Below are positions 20,001 to 26,125 of a stretch of DNA of 30,779 nucleotides, piece after piece. Source of the DNA: CAZSSM01 sp964609385 (GTDB taxonomy: Bacteria; Planctomycetota; Planctomycetia; Isosphaerales; Isosphaeraceae); the NCBI GenBank assembly GCA_964609385.1, contig CAZSSM010000080.1, forward strand, positions 1-30,779, read 5' to 3'. Within the stretch, counting starts at the first letter, position 1. Each line of letters starts with the position of its first letter. Position numbers and translations under genes: made by a program. The notes under the pieces were generated by a model. That model was not told the origin of the DNA. It made no database searches and saw nothing but the letters and a program-made list of their open reading frames with translations.

Positions 20001-23000
20001 GGCCGTGACGGCCATCAATCAGGTTCTTGGCACTGGTATTGATGGCGCGGTTAGCGGTGGAGCCTTCGGGTTTGGAGGCTCCTTCGACATCGGTACGATC
20101 GCCAATGAGACCGAGGCTGCGATCCTGGCCGATCTTGACCAGGACAGCGTTGCTCAGACCGACACCGGCGTGGTCAACGCCCGCAATGATGTCCGGGTCG
20201 AGGCCGGTTCCGATCGGACGATTACCAGCGTGGTCGCGTCGCTGGGTGGCGGCATCTTCTCACTCCAAATCGGTCTCTCGCTTTGGACAGTCGGTGGTAC
20301 AGCTTCAGCGACATACGACGTCGATGGTCAGACGGAAGATCCAGCTGCCGATCTGACGAGTTCCACGTTGGATGTTGCCGATGACTCGATCGATCTCGAT
20401 CATGGTTACGAAAGCTCAGGCTCTGGTGGCCGTGGTGATAACTCGGCGATCGTTGCTGGCTTGGTTGGCGATGGAGTCGACAGTCTGCAAGGCTTTGGGG
20501 GCAAGCTGATTTTCGGCAAGTCGATGATCAGCTCGACCAAGGCGTCCATTGGAGCCAACGCTACGATCAACGCCGGTGACGATGTTCTGGTCAAGGCTCA
20601 CGAAGAAACGCAGCACACCGCTTTTGGGGGCGCCCTCTCCGGTGGTGCCCTGGGTGCCGGTGCCGGGATCGCCCTGGGGAATATCGGTTCGAAGGCGTCG
20701 GCCGTCGTTGGGGCAGGAGCTATCGTAGCCGCTGGTGACACCGTCGAAGTCTCCGCCTCGGCCGACGAAACAACCGACATGTATGGCGTGGCCGGGTCCG
20801 GCGGGATCGTCGCCGTCGCGGGTCAATATGCTGAATCCAACGTGCAAAGTGTTCAGAGCGCTTCGATCGGGGCCAATGCTCAGATCGTCAGCGCGAATAC
20901 GGTGATCGTCTCGGCCAACCAGACGCGGGACCTGCATGCCTTCACCGCCGGCGGGGGCATTGGTGGAGTGACAGCCGGATTCAGTGGGGCCGAGGTCGTT
21001 GCAGGCGGCACGGTGGAAGCCGTCGTCGATCAAGGAGTGAGCCTGGGAACGGCTCAGAATCCGCTCGGCTCGGTTCGCATTGCGGCCAACAGCAGGACGA
21101 CCCAGGCCCGCGCTGAGGCCTATTCCATCTCGGCGGGTCTTGGTCTGGCCGCTAGCTCTGCGGCGGTTGAAGCCGAAGTCGCGCCGACTGTTCAAGCGGC
21201 CACGCTGGACTCCGTCGCGATCCACACAAACGGCGATGTCTGGGTCCAGGCCAACGCCGAGGCTCGTGTGATTGCGAAGGTCCTTGGGGTCCAACTGGCC
21301 GGCGGAGCTGCAGGAGGGTTCTCGGAGACCACGGCGGTCGTCAGTCCGAAAATCACCGCTGCCCTGGGTTCGAACAACACGATCGTCACTGGAGGGGACG
21401 TTCGACTCCGAGCCGTTCAAAGCCTCGTCAATAACAATTACTCAGCGGACGCAAACGGCTATGGGGTTGCCGGATCACTCTTTATCTCCGTCGCGGGTGT
21501 CCAGGCCAATGCGGTCAGCAAGACCTCGACCAATGCCTCGGTAGGAGCTGGAACGAGCATCACGGCATCGGCCGGGACCGTCTCGTTGCGGTCGGACATC
21601 TCCAACAAGCTGAAGGCCAAGACTGATGGCGGCAATGGAGCCGGCATCGTCGCAGCGGGCACCAATCACTCGGTGCTTCAGGCCGATACCTCCGCAGTGG
21701 CACTGGTCGGCAGTGGGGCGAACATCACTGCCCAAACGCTCGAAATCGTAGCCACTGGATCGGAATCGATTCAGGGAGAGGCTGAAAACAACAAATTCTC
21801 GTTTGGATTCACGACGGACACATCAATCGCAGCAAATACGGAGTATTCAACCCAGGTCACGATCCAGTCAGACAGCACCACGACGGCAGCGATCCTCAAG
21901 AACAACTCGAACAACCAGTCGATCTCAGTGGATACGCTGCGGATTATCGCCGACCATGAGACCACACTGGATGGAAAATCAGAGGATATCGCCGTCGGAC
22001 TCATCGCCGGGCTGGGCGGTGCGAAGTACTCGGCCGACTTGAACTCCAACGTCAATGCTCGACTCGGCGATGGTGTGGTGGTCGACGCTCGAACGATCGC
22101 GATGAATTCGGGCAACACGGCTGGCATGATTCCCGTGACACCCAACGTGTTCGGGATGCTTTTCGCAACCAGCGTAACGGGTGGAGCAGGAGCCAAGAGC
22201 GAGGTCATCAACGAAGTTGACGTTAACTTCAACACCGTCACAGACATTGGTAAGAACGCTCGCGTAAACGCCGATTATGTCCTGACTGGAGATCCCTCGG
22301 CGATTTCTGGCGGCGTCGATCTGGTAGCGACCAACGATGCACAGTTGTTCTCGAATACGGACATGGGTAGCTTTAGCCTCTTTGGCGGGTCGATCAATTC
22401 CAATGCGATCCTCAACCTCTCCAACTTCGACGCGATCGTTGCCGTTGGCGATAACACCATCCTCAAGAGTAGCGGTGAGATCACCCTGGCCACCCGCTCC
22501 AGCGCGGATTTGCTGACGAAAGCCGAAGCGATCGGTCGAAGCCGGAAGAACAACAGCCAAGCCGAGGGGACCTCACGAGTTAACACGTCGAACCAGATTG
22601 GGATTGGGACGGGGGTCCTGGTCGAGTCCGAGGACGATATCAACTTCCTGGCCGGTCAGATCGGTGTGCTCGAAACCATCAACGATAGCCCGCCGGACCT
22701 GAACATCTTCACGCTCGAGGCCATTACGGACATCTATGCGTACAACGTGGTTCCGAACAAGGGGACCGACGTCACCGCGACGGCCCAGGTGATCCAGAAC
22801 AATAATGTCAACGTCGCGAGCAACGCGAGGTTGCGGGCCGTCAGTGACGCCTACCTACTGACTGAGTCGGGAGCCGTTCTGACCCAGGCCAGCTCGACCT
22901 TTGACTCGATCTACGGCACCAAGCCAAGCGATGAGGTTCAAGGCAACTCCGATAACAACCTGATCGTCGTTGAGGGTGACATCGAGGTCGGTCTGTTCAA

Positions 23001-25998
23001 TCGTAAGACGCTCGAACTAGACAGCAATGGGGCTGTAACCTCCGGTTCGGATCAGAATATCCTGGTCACTGTGGAGCCGAACTTCAGCCTCGACGCTTCC
23101 CTGGAGCAACGGATCAATACATTGCTGGCTGAAACAGCCTGGTTCCAGGGCAGCACACTCGACGCTGTCTATGAAGAGCAGCGGGCGTTCTGGTCCAATT
23201 TGGTTGAGGAACTCGGAGGGACGCTGAACTTCAATGGGCAGCAGGTTGACGTGACAGGCGTCTCGTTGCCAACGGCCCGCATCGCACCGATCTTCGCCAC
23301 CTCGGGCAACATCTATCTGGAAGCCGAGAATTTCCGAGGTTCGGGTCGTCTGACCGCTCCCACCGATACGGCGATCGAGATCCTCAACCATTCGCCGATG
23401 ACGCTCTTCGTCGACGGGCTGACCATCCCGGATCGACCTGGTGAACAGGTCCGATTCAATCGTGTCCAAGTCAGTTCGATCTCTGAGATTCAAGCGCTGA
23501 ACACAAACAGCGCTTTGGATTCCCTAGTCAACCTCAATTTCGACTTCAGCTACGATCCCAATAGTCAGGCAGACGCTTCGACGGAGCCGTTGCTGTCCGT
23601 GACCAACATCCCTGATCCCACGCAGGATATCTCGTCCAACCTGCTCTTTGAGGGAGATGTCACCAACCGCAGTGGTGATGTGACGATTGACGGTGGCGCT
23701 GGCAGTGTTCTCGTCAACGGGAACCTGACCGCTGGTAGCCTGTCGATCGCCAGCGGAGGTGACTTCGTCTTCGGCGATACCGATAGCAACGGTGACGGCT
23801 TCTTCCACACGGGCGGCGATCCGTTCGACCTTTACTCAGCGGTCGCTGAGGCCAACGAAGCGGCCAACAGCCTCGTTTCCGACCCTCAAGCTCCGGTATC
23901 GGGCACGGCTGGTAGCGTGAGCGATGACGCTGGGTCGACGATCGTTGCCGGAAACGTCCTGATCACCAGTGAGAACATCAATGTCAACTTGATCATCCAG
24001 AGTGGCATTTCCTATCACGAAGTGACGATCTCGGATCCTGGTGATCTCCAAGCAACCGTCGATGCGGCAACAGTTGCCTATGAATCTGCGGATCCGGCCT
24101 CGGCCGATTCGCTTCGTTACGTCAACCTCGACGCCAAGTACCTCAATTCGGCCACAGGGAATGCGAGCAACGACCTCTTTGACAGCATCCAAGACAACTT
24201 GGGGCTGCAGTGGGATGCGAGGGACCAAACCCTGATTTTGGTCGGAGAGATCGAGGTCAAGGGTGGGTTCATGCAATTGACGGCCAACCGGATCCTCAAC
24301 ACATCCGGTGGAGCTCTCCGGGTCTTGGATGGTTATGGCACGATCGATATCGAGAATCAGACGGCCCTTCCAATTACGCTGAGCAACTTAAGCGTCGGTC
24401 GTGGCTCCGATGATACCCAAGGGATTGAGGGAACGATCACCCTCACCGAGAAGGCCCGCGCAAACGAAGCGGCCGCCGGTCAAGGAGCGTTGATTACCCG
24501 GATCACCCGCGCCAACGGTGAAGTGACTGTCGTGACCAATGCTACCGTTGATGCTCAGGGGAACCCGACTCACGTCACGACGACCTCTGGCAACACGGTC
24601 AACTATGCACCCCTGGGTGGCACTCGATACAACTGGGTCTCGTCGGGTGCGGAAGCTTCGACCCGCATTTATGAAGTCAATAACCAGTCGTCACGGATTA
24701 CCAACTATTTTGACATTGTTCAGCCTCAAAACCTCGTCTCGGAGACCGACAATGGCCGAAGCGAATTAACATCCAGTGGCTCCTACGTCAGTCTTGAACC
24801 AGGACAGGCGAACGATGTTTACCAATATAGATTCACCTTTGAAGATAACTTGGATGATTTCTATTGGTTGACAACGATCAGGGAGATCTACGGTGTCTTC
24901 GGCAAACTCCGACGAACCGAGTACGACGCTCGGATCACCGAGTCGATCAAGACACTCACCACGCATACCAATAGCGTGAAGGCCGACTACCCGATCTCGG
25001 TGACCTTCGTGGGTGAAGAGACCGGTGGGATTCGGGTGGATTCCCTGGGTTCGGTCATTATTGGCGGGCCGGTTGCCGCCCGTGGCGGGCAAGTGACGAT
25101 CAACGCGGGTGTGAACACTAGTGATCAGGTAGTCAACTCAGCGGCGACGATCGAGTCTGTCGATCAAAACGGTGTGCTCATCGCGATGGATTACTCGCTG
25201 AACGCACCTGGCGGCATCGGAACCAGCGGCCCGCTCTACCTCGATCAGACCCACGGCGCTTTGAAGACCGCTTCCAGCGTGACGGCCTCGAGCGGTGGTG
25301 ATATCACACTCTCCTCGGCGTCCGACGTGCTCTCGCTGGGCTTCATCCAGTCGACCTCGCCGACAGGAGTGATCGACATCACCGCCTCGTCGGGCGAAAT
25401 GGTGAGCGCCCTGGGACCAAACACGTACCTCGATGCGAACTCGATCATCTTGTCGGCAGCCTCGAATATCGGGAAGCCATCACGTCGGATCCTTCTGGAA
25501 ACCGGTAGCTCACCGACCGGTACGTTGATGGTAAACGCAACGCAGCAGGTGGCTGTTCAGGAATTGACCGGTGACCTTTACGTCAATCTCATCGAATCCA
25601 ACTTGGTCGATATTGATGTTCCGTCGGGTGACCTCCTCGATGCGACCTCCTTTGAGACCGCCTCTCGGGACGCCGATACGATTGCTGAATTGGTCGCGAC
25701 CTGGAACAGCCTCGGCTTGATCAATGAGGGCGCTGAGGCCCGCAAAACAGCGATCATCAGTGATAATATCGCCATTCGCGACTTCGAGTATGGGATCTAC
25801 TGGGATATCCGCTCGTCGATGGCCAACCCGTCCAATCCAACTTCCTACAGCTTCCAATTCAGTCCCGAGCAGGTCACGCGAATGCTCGAATTGGGCTTCA
25901 CTGAGACCCAAATCGCCGGTCTGGAAGCCAGTTCCACCGCGGTTCTTGGGCCTCAATGCCGTCTACGGACCCGGTGGCACCTATGTCACGGTCAATGA
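11095..25998 (+). CDS. Giant LEPR-XLL-type beta-repeat surface protein, 5' part
   Basis: The open frame has 4,967 codons. The ATG at 11095 is the first start after an in-frame TGA at 11080. Residues 1-33 are basic without a classical signal peptide, followed by A-L-E-Q-R-T-L-L-S (37-45), a variant of the planctomycete LEPR-XLL motif that marks very large exported proteins. Modules in order: beta-strand repeats (about 80-840) interrupted by a Lys-rich helix-prone insert (about 450-500) and a Trp-containing insert (about 595-650); the HGF/GD array (about 844-1792); a Ser/Asn linker (about 1824-1879); a Gly/Ala-rich repeat domain (about 1880-3790); and haemagglutinin-like beta segments to the end. 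Coherent protein ends near 25950. The last 16 or so codons before the TGA are out-of-frame sequence, because the reading continues in the +1 frame. Probable role: adhesin or surface matrix. No enzyme domain is visible. Confidence 0.85.
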   Translation: MSHLLEKIFGFHKKSGTAISKRTSRRQQAVRGLMAEALEQRTLLSVTPSLDGNKITFEGERRSDDQVYLRTENDVLQWSGNGLDFSSDFNISQPGIQAVTIQGSTSQSIVVNAERTSVTLGNLETRGASLSIDTDEAIHVVAGATVSTVLNPSAAGGLSLTSIEKITVNSGATLTTGRSDLVLNSSYAPSTESSQWSIETGVDLIEATIIGGNVQITSAATAQAKFGVDGILQTISVNTDSFLGGLSLGGGVSISNATAGVSIQGGSITADSLSVLADADTDSRTRVITAFVGVAYVESNPSATVNIDGGAEITTTGNVQISADAALIAQANAQQIANGATSFSKENVNIAIALSLGELNSTTTVGDATIRSGGAIDISSVADKFVFVSSVAAAGREGSLGLGVGVSDIDSTVRTDVLGTLEAQSNVKISADLNSSENTTYATASVGESGTLAKGKQIAAKGVGKVGDKIASSFNKSTQFADKLTKKLGSSKADTAGKTGLSGGLALVLQTNTVTSQIGQNASVTSQSGGVSILSGTADGFRSRSISRLSSSESAKNTRDNALSVATIYGRLTNSAEAIIDQNASVTAHTDVLVQSEARVPWEQIWTRWTGLTDADQLMSLIGKLNANLGIQDGFFNSWAQASANSEKRTLGGSVTVVRIDSTSNALIKEGAQITTGGQTSVIALNENDTLNNAGQFLTALPIPGGFGASGASSKGSGVGGSMTAVTYLNTTNAKILTDAIVDTGSLLVMARSDERNVSLSLQGGSSKGNFAFNGAGNLLRVDNYTLAQVDDGARITVDANSVVNIPRDYDVVDLSDPMFFSNVPQFFPFEPIDPDSNLSVSRVDPSNNTIALPYDHGLVTGQPVYYLNGGGVSIGGLTNETAYQAIVIDENTLQLAEMGDSTLAPIDLNLDETEGLTHSLLPGFNPQNDVANNTISGLPEYLDLLLLPENNRPEEGDDLPVRYIVAEGATPFPNLTIGKAYLYRAISPGVGQLLDLDTQEVITLDPSVASGEHFLIPAVVDLDGATSEIVDFRLQRRNPLLSLDTTRDGIVSASDDRVAAVTDDVYITDVSVAVIADDFAGLYSGTGGFTRGRAVGAGVSVVISEIDRETNAIIGNVDRSIVDNLTRDFQTGLGVGVDHTDTIYLGYRHGFTELDQVTYSAGGDIPIGGLRDGDSYFVNIVGDSDNSGDPTIKLARSVEEALESVTTLLSVANFDSAPGLDTIDLGYVHGFQLGDWVTYDAGSGTAIGGLEDGQTYYVIPVSATEIALAATQNIATEHLNLIFDPKATVSEDTLVFAGEHGLSTGQRLFYSDGGGAAIGGLTNGQVVVAEVIDEYAIRLKTLARAAIALDAESSVGLMHGFQTGIIGTSSNVFDRNEIDLGFTHELGLGDTVLYSAIRNGQAATPITGLTPGGVYHVVSTGETTMRLAATEELADKARWWFFDSAVDVIDDDTVNFAFPHPYELNDELTYTTSEYYADPLSQTIAPLQYIDPNTNMVQSLAEGQTVYAIPTDTELLLDIDSGQLLPFSTGLKIALQPDGPALQLINSDSLGFHGFRSDAAAIQITAIVETETTHLFQPYRRIDIDSSTGTGNDHTIRLALDPTTTTQATHGIGKTFVPSNAIANSNTTINFGFDHGFETGDAVVYSNGRGQDIGNLGHINIYYVFKLDNQSFSLAESAQEVLSANPEVLVLDPSQASGSLHGFGKVFEANPYVDSTLDAINFGRQHGLLDGETVVYHANGGSAIGGLADGNTYRVVLVGDEGSTIQLIDPQTNLVVDLDGTLATGDQHSFDEQVSATGFITSAGNGLIASNNAGDIVSISIAGAKTTSNQSKPANSSQTNNASANASTQPKEIDLNSASSSSMNVSPSTSPSTTSNTGIAIAGSFAINVVVDTTQALINDATLTLADLSLQAANQTEIGTGSGAVAITLSSDSGRGLAGAVVVNVVSNTTKAMMTNATVTITGGDLEVTSANTVSIVSVAMGLAGTSGSFALAGSVSVNVISSEAFAVIGGDSQVLVSATPNLIDSGDVNISSLNDNTILSIAGSVAGNVKLPAIKKTKKRDGSPSTTTERKNGVGAALSFNRIATPKGSDADPRGTVAMIVDSDISADGFINVAADTTNTITSVAAAIAFTFGGGSRSAATALSFSINTTRIPTNAIIRREGSNTGLVAGDKGVRVDADDRTKIVSVAGNVALAKNSANGVAVSVNATRNQVTSQIDSATVTSSAGDIQVLATSEPTLTSIAAGGAVSSQTARQGSFSVTVVNNATNAQIVGSGSNVSAEGSVLVSASDISKIFTLGGSVVISGLDGSSSSSPMSSFGIANSTLVTGNAVRAFISGTSIIQADGNLAPLNDQTDVGVLVLAHSDDTLTTIAAAGVLSAAESGISIAGSATVTILNETNRAYIGAGVSINGAETGESSNQDVIIRAIETTQLVGIAGAASISLKASGIGAGVDVSFITKDVQAWIGEGADVYAEGDVVVQASSEEDITSVNGSVAIAGNGWSAAGGVGVSDYDITTKALIKSTTANPTSVTAGDSVLVATEERTEFFQINLNFSASLSSGAAVGGAFGIPIVTKTTESKIGDGAVVNAYANGDGLTVNTGDFQTFGGDTSTSGIAGSLNLDNTNLPLNDKSYFQNSNATPNQKTGFKGVAVTAVNSDQIEMYNVGMGVSGGSFAVQISVGVNTMNLTTNAEIGANAQINQTATQANGAHSEQSVHVAAGSDFFTRSIQGGVAGSFGAGAATPGVGVTYVTMDTTATIGGSAQVNARKNVSVFAHNSEDLEVVAIALAGAGGSFAGAGAFSVIDINNTTTASIADGATVQADGNVTVFAEDLTDTDLISGGVGVAIGGGGIGVSIGLGLIRKDTQAFIGEAATVEALGLGVNNTFDIRTLGYTGDEFITESLRGIGVHAYSVEDMFALGVAGGFGPAVGIAGSVTWQQINSDTTAYIDRNAQINTSPNNASIAHVDQSVAVTAINQVLGTGIDGAVSGGAFGFGGSFDIGTIANETEAAILADLDQDSVAQTDTGVVNARNDVRVEAGSDRTITSVVASLGGGIFSLQIGLSLWTVGGTASATYDVDGQTEDPAADLTSSTLDVADDSIDLDHGYESSGSGGRGDNSAIVAGLVGDGVDSLQGFGGKLIFGKSMISSTKASIGANATINAGDDVLVKAHEETQHTAFGGALSGGALGAGAGIALGNIGSKASAVVGAGAIVAAGDTVEVSASADETTDMYGVAGSGGIVAVAGQYAESNVQSVQSASIGANAQIVSANTVIVSANQTRDLHAFTAGGGIGGVTAGFSGAEVVAGGTVEAVVDQGVSLGTAQNPLGSVRIAANSRTTQARAEAYSISAGLGLAASSAAVEAEVAPTVQAATLDSVAIHTNGDVWVQANAEARVIAKVLGVQLAGGAAGGFSETTAVVSPKITAALGSNNTIVTGGDVRLRAVQSLVNNNYSADANGYGVAGSLFISVAGVQANAVSKTSTNASVGAGTSITASAGTVSLRSDISNKLKAKTDGGNGAGIVAAGTNHSVLQADTSAVALVGSGANITAQTLEIVATGSESIQGEAENNKFSFGFTTDTSIAANTEYSTQVTIQSDSTTTAAILKNNSNNQSISVDTLRIIADHETTLDGKSEDIAVGLIAGLGGAKYSADLNSNVNARLGDGVVVDARTIAMNSGNTAGMIPVTPNVFGMLFATSVTGGAGAKSEVINEVDVNFNTVTDIGKNARVNADYVLTGDPSAISGGVDLVATNDAQLFSNTDMGSFSLFGGSINSNAILNLSNFDAIVAVGDNTILKSSGEITLATRSSADLLTKAEAIGRSRKNNSQAEGTSRVNTSNQIGIGTGVLVESEDDINFLAGQIGVLETINDSPPDLNIFTLEAITDIYAYNVVPNKGTDVTATAQVIQNNNVNVASNARLRAVSDAYLLTESGAVLTQASSTFDSIYGTKPSDEVQGNSDNNLIVVEGDIEVGLFNRKTLELDSNGAVTSGSDQNILVTVEPNFSLDASLEQRINTLLAETAWFQGSTLDAVYEEQRAFWSNLVEELGGTLNFNGQQVDVTGVSLPTARIAPIFATSGNIYLEAENFRGSGRLTAPTDTAIEILNHSPMTLFVDGLTIPDRPGEQVRFNRVQVSSISEIQALNTNSALDSLVNLNFDFSYDPNSQADASTEPLLSVTNIPDPTQDISSNLLFEGDVTNRSGDVTIDGGAGSVLVNGNLTAGSLSIASGGDFVFGDTDSNGDGFFHTGGDPFDLYSAVAEANEAANSLVSDPQAPVSGTAGSVSDDAGSTIVAGNVLITSENINVNLIIQSGISYHEVTISDPGDLQATVDAATVAYESADPASADSLRYVNLDAKYLNSATGNASNDLFDSIQDNLGLQWDARDQTLILVGEIEVKGGFMQLTANRILNTSGGALRVLDGYGTIDIENQTALPITLSNLSVGRGSDDTQGIEGTITLTEKARANEAAAGQGALITRITRANGEVTVVTNATVDAQGNPTHVTTTSGNTVNYAPLGGTRYNWVSSGAEASTRIYEVNNQSSRITNYFDIVQPQNLVSETDNGRSELTSSGSYVSLEPGQANDVYQYRFTFEDNLDDFYWLTTIREIYGVFGKLRRTEYDARITESIKTLTTHTNSVKADYPISVTFVGEETGGIRVDSLGSVIIGGPVAARGGQVTINAGVNTSDQVVNSAATIESVDQNGVLIAMDYSLNAPGGIGTSGPLYLDQTHGALKTASSVTASSGGDITLSSASDVLSLGFIQSTSPTGVIDITASSGEMVSALGPNTYLDANSIILSAASNIGKPSRRILLETGSSPTGTLMVNATQQVAVQELTGDLYVNLIESNLVDIDVPSGDLLDATSFETASRDADTIAELVATWNSLGLINEGAEARKTAIISDNIAIRDFEYGIYWDIRSSMANPSNPTSYSFQFSPEQVTRMLELGFTETQIAGLEASSTAVLGPQCRLRTRWHLCHGQ
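11203..11229 (+). other. LEPR-XLL-like N-terminal motif
   Basis: Codons 37-45 of the giant gene read A-L-E-Q-R-T-L-L-S, preceded by an Arg/Gln-rich basic stretch. The known planctomycete motif is L-E-P-R-x-L-L; here Pro is replaced by Gln. In known cases it sits near the N terminus of giant extracellular proteins and is thought to be a sorting signal; that function is not proven. Confidence 0.75.
13626..16470 (+). repeat. Tandem HGF/GD...IGGL modules in the giant protein
   Basis: About eight recognisable copies of a 55-100-residue module begin near 13626, 14509, 14757, 14950, 15215, 15440, 15965 and 16240. A more degraded segment near 13880-14140 may be a ninth. The shared pattern is a strand (T-I-D-L-G-Y), then H-G-F, G-D-x-V-x-Y, a Gly loop, I-G-G-L-x-D-G, x-Y-x-V, and a final strand ending L-A. 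Copies are clearly homologous in protein but diverged in DNA, so the array is old. The order of strands suggests a small beta fold used as a spacer or ligand-binding unit; I cannot name the domain with certainty. Confidence 0.75.
16566..16730 (+). other. Ser/Asn/Thr-rich linker in the giant protein
   Basis: About 55 codons are rich in Ser, Asn, Thr, Ala and Pro with no strand pattern. They separate the HGF/GD array from the Gly/Ala-rich repeat domain. It is probably a flexible and possibly modified linker. Confidence 0.6.
16731..22470 (+). repeat. Gly/Ala-rich beta-strand repeat domain
   Basis: About 1,900 residues repeat a loose pattern: A-G-S-x-A-V-N-V, then T-x-A-x-I, then a G-A-x-V-x-A-x-G-D-V-x-V-x-A turn. 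The spacing is irregular, roughly 70-110 residues. Beta strands alternate with Gly/Asn turns, as in stacked beta-helix or autotransporter-like rods. DNA copies are too diverged for simple slippage. Two unusual interruptions are a Lys/Arg-rich insert at about 17250-17320 and an orphan strand resembling the HGF/GD module at about 20350-20420. Confidence 0.7.
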
Positions 25999-26125
25999 CT
26001 TAACCTACGATCCCAACACGTTCGACCCCAACTTCACCTACCAGTTGACCGACGCGGAGATCGCCGAACTGACGGCGAACTTCAACTTCACTGAGGAAGG
26101 TTTGCTTTGGAACCTCTCCTTCGGT
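25861..26125 (+). repeat. Twin helix-prone segments flanking the frameshift
   Basis: In the upstream frame 25861-25938 reads S-P-E-Q-V-T-R-M-L-E-L-G-F-T-E-T-Q-I. In the downstream frame about 26045-26125 reads T-D-A-E-I-A-E-L-T-A-N-F-N-F-T-E-E-G. Both follow a Y/F-x-Y/F-x strand and have the same plan, so they look like sibling repeats. Their placement on each side of the frame change supports one original reading frame. Confidence 0.45.

Noticed and set aside
20425..20445. An Arg-Gly-Asp tripeptide (G-G-R-G-D-N-S) suggesting integrin binding
   Set aside because: RGD is expected by chance in a Gly/Asp-rich protein of this length and the host context is bacterial; nothing else supports a role.
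20416..21420. A 334-codon minus-strand open frame inside the giant gene, and a similar 296-codon one at 16839-17729
   Set aside because: Both are antisense to coherent repeat protein and mirror its codon pattern; no domain or start signal is evident.
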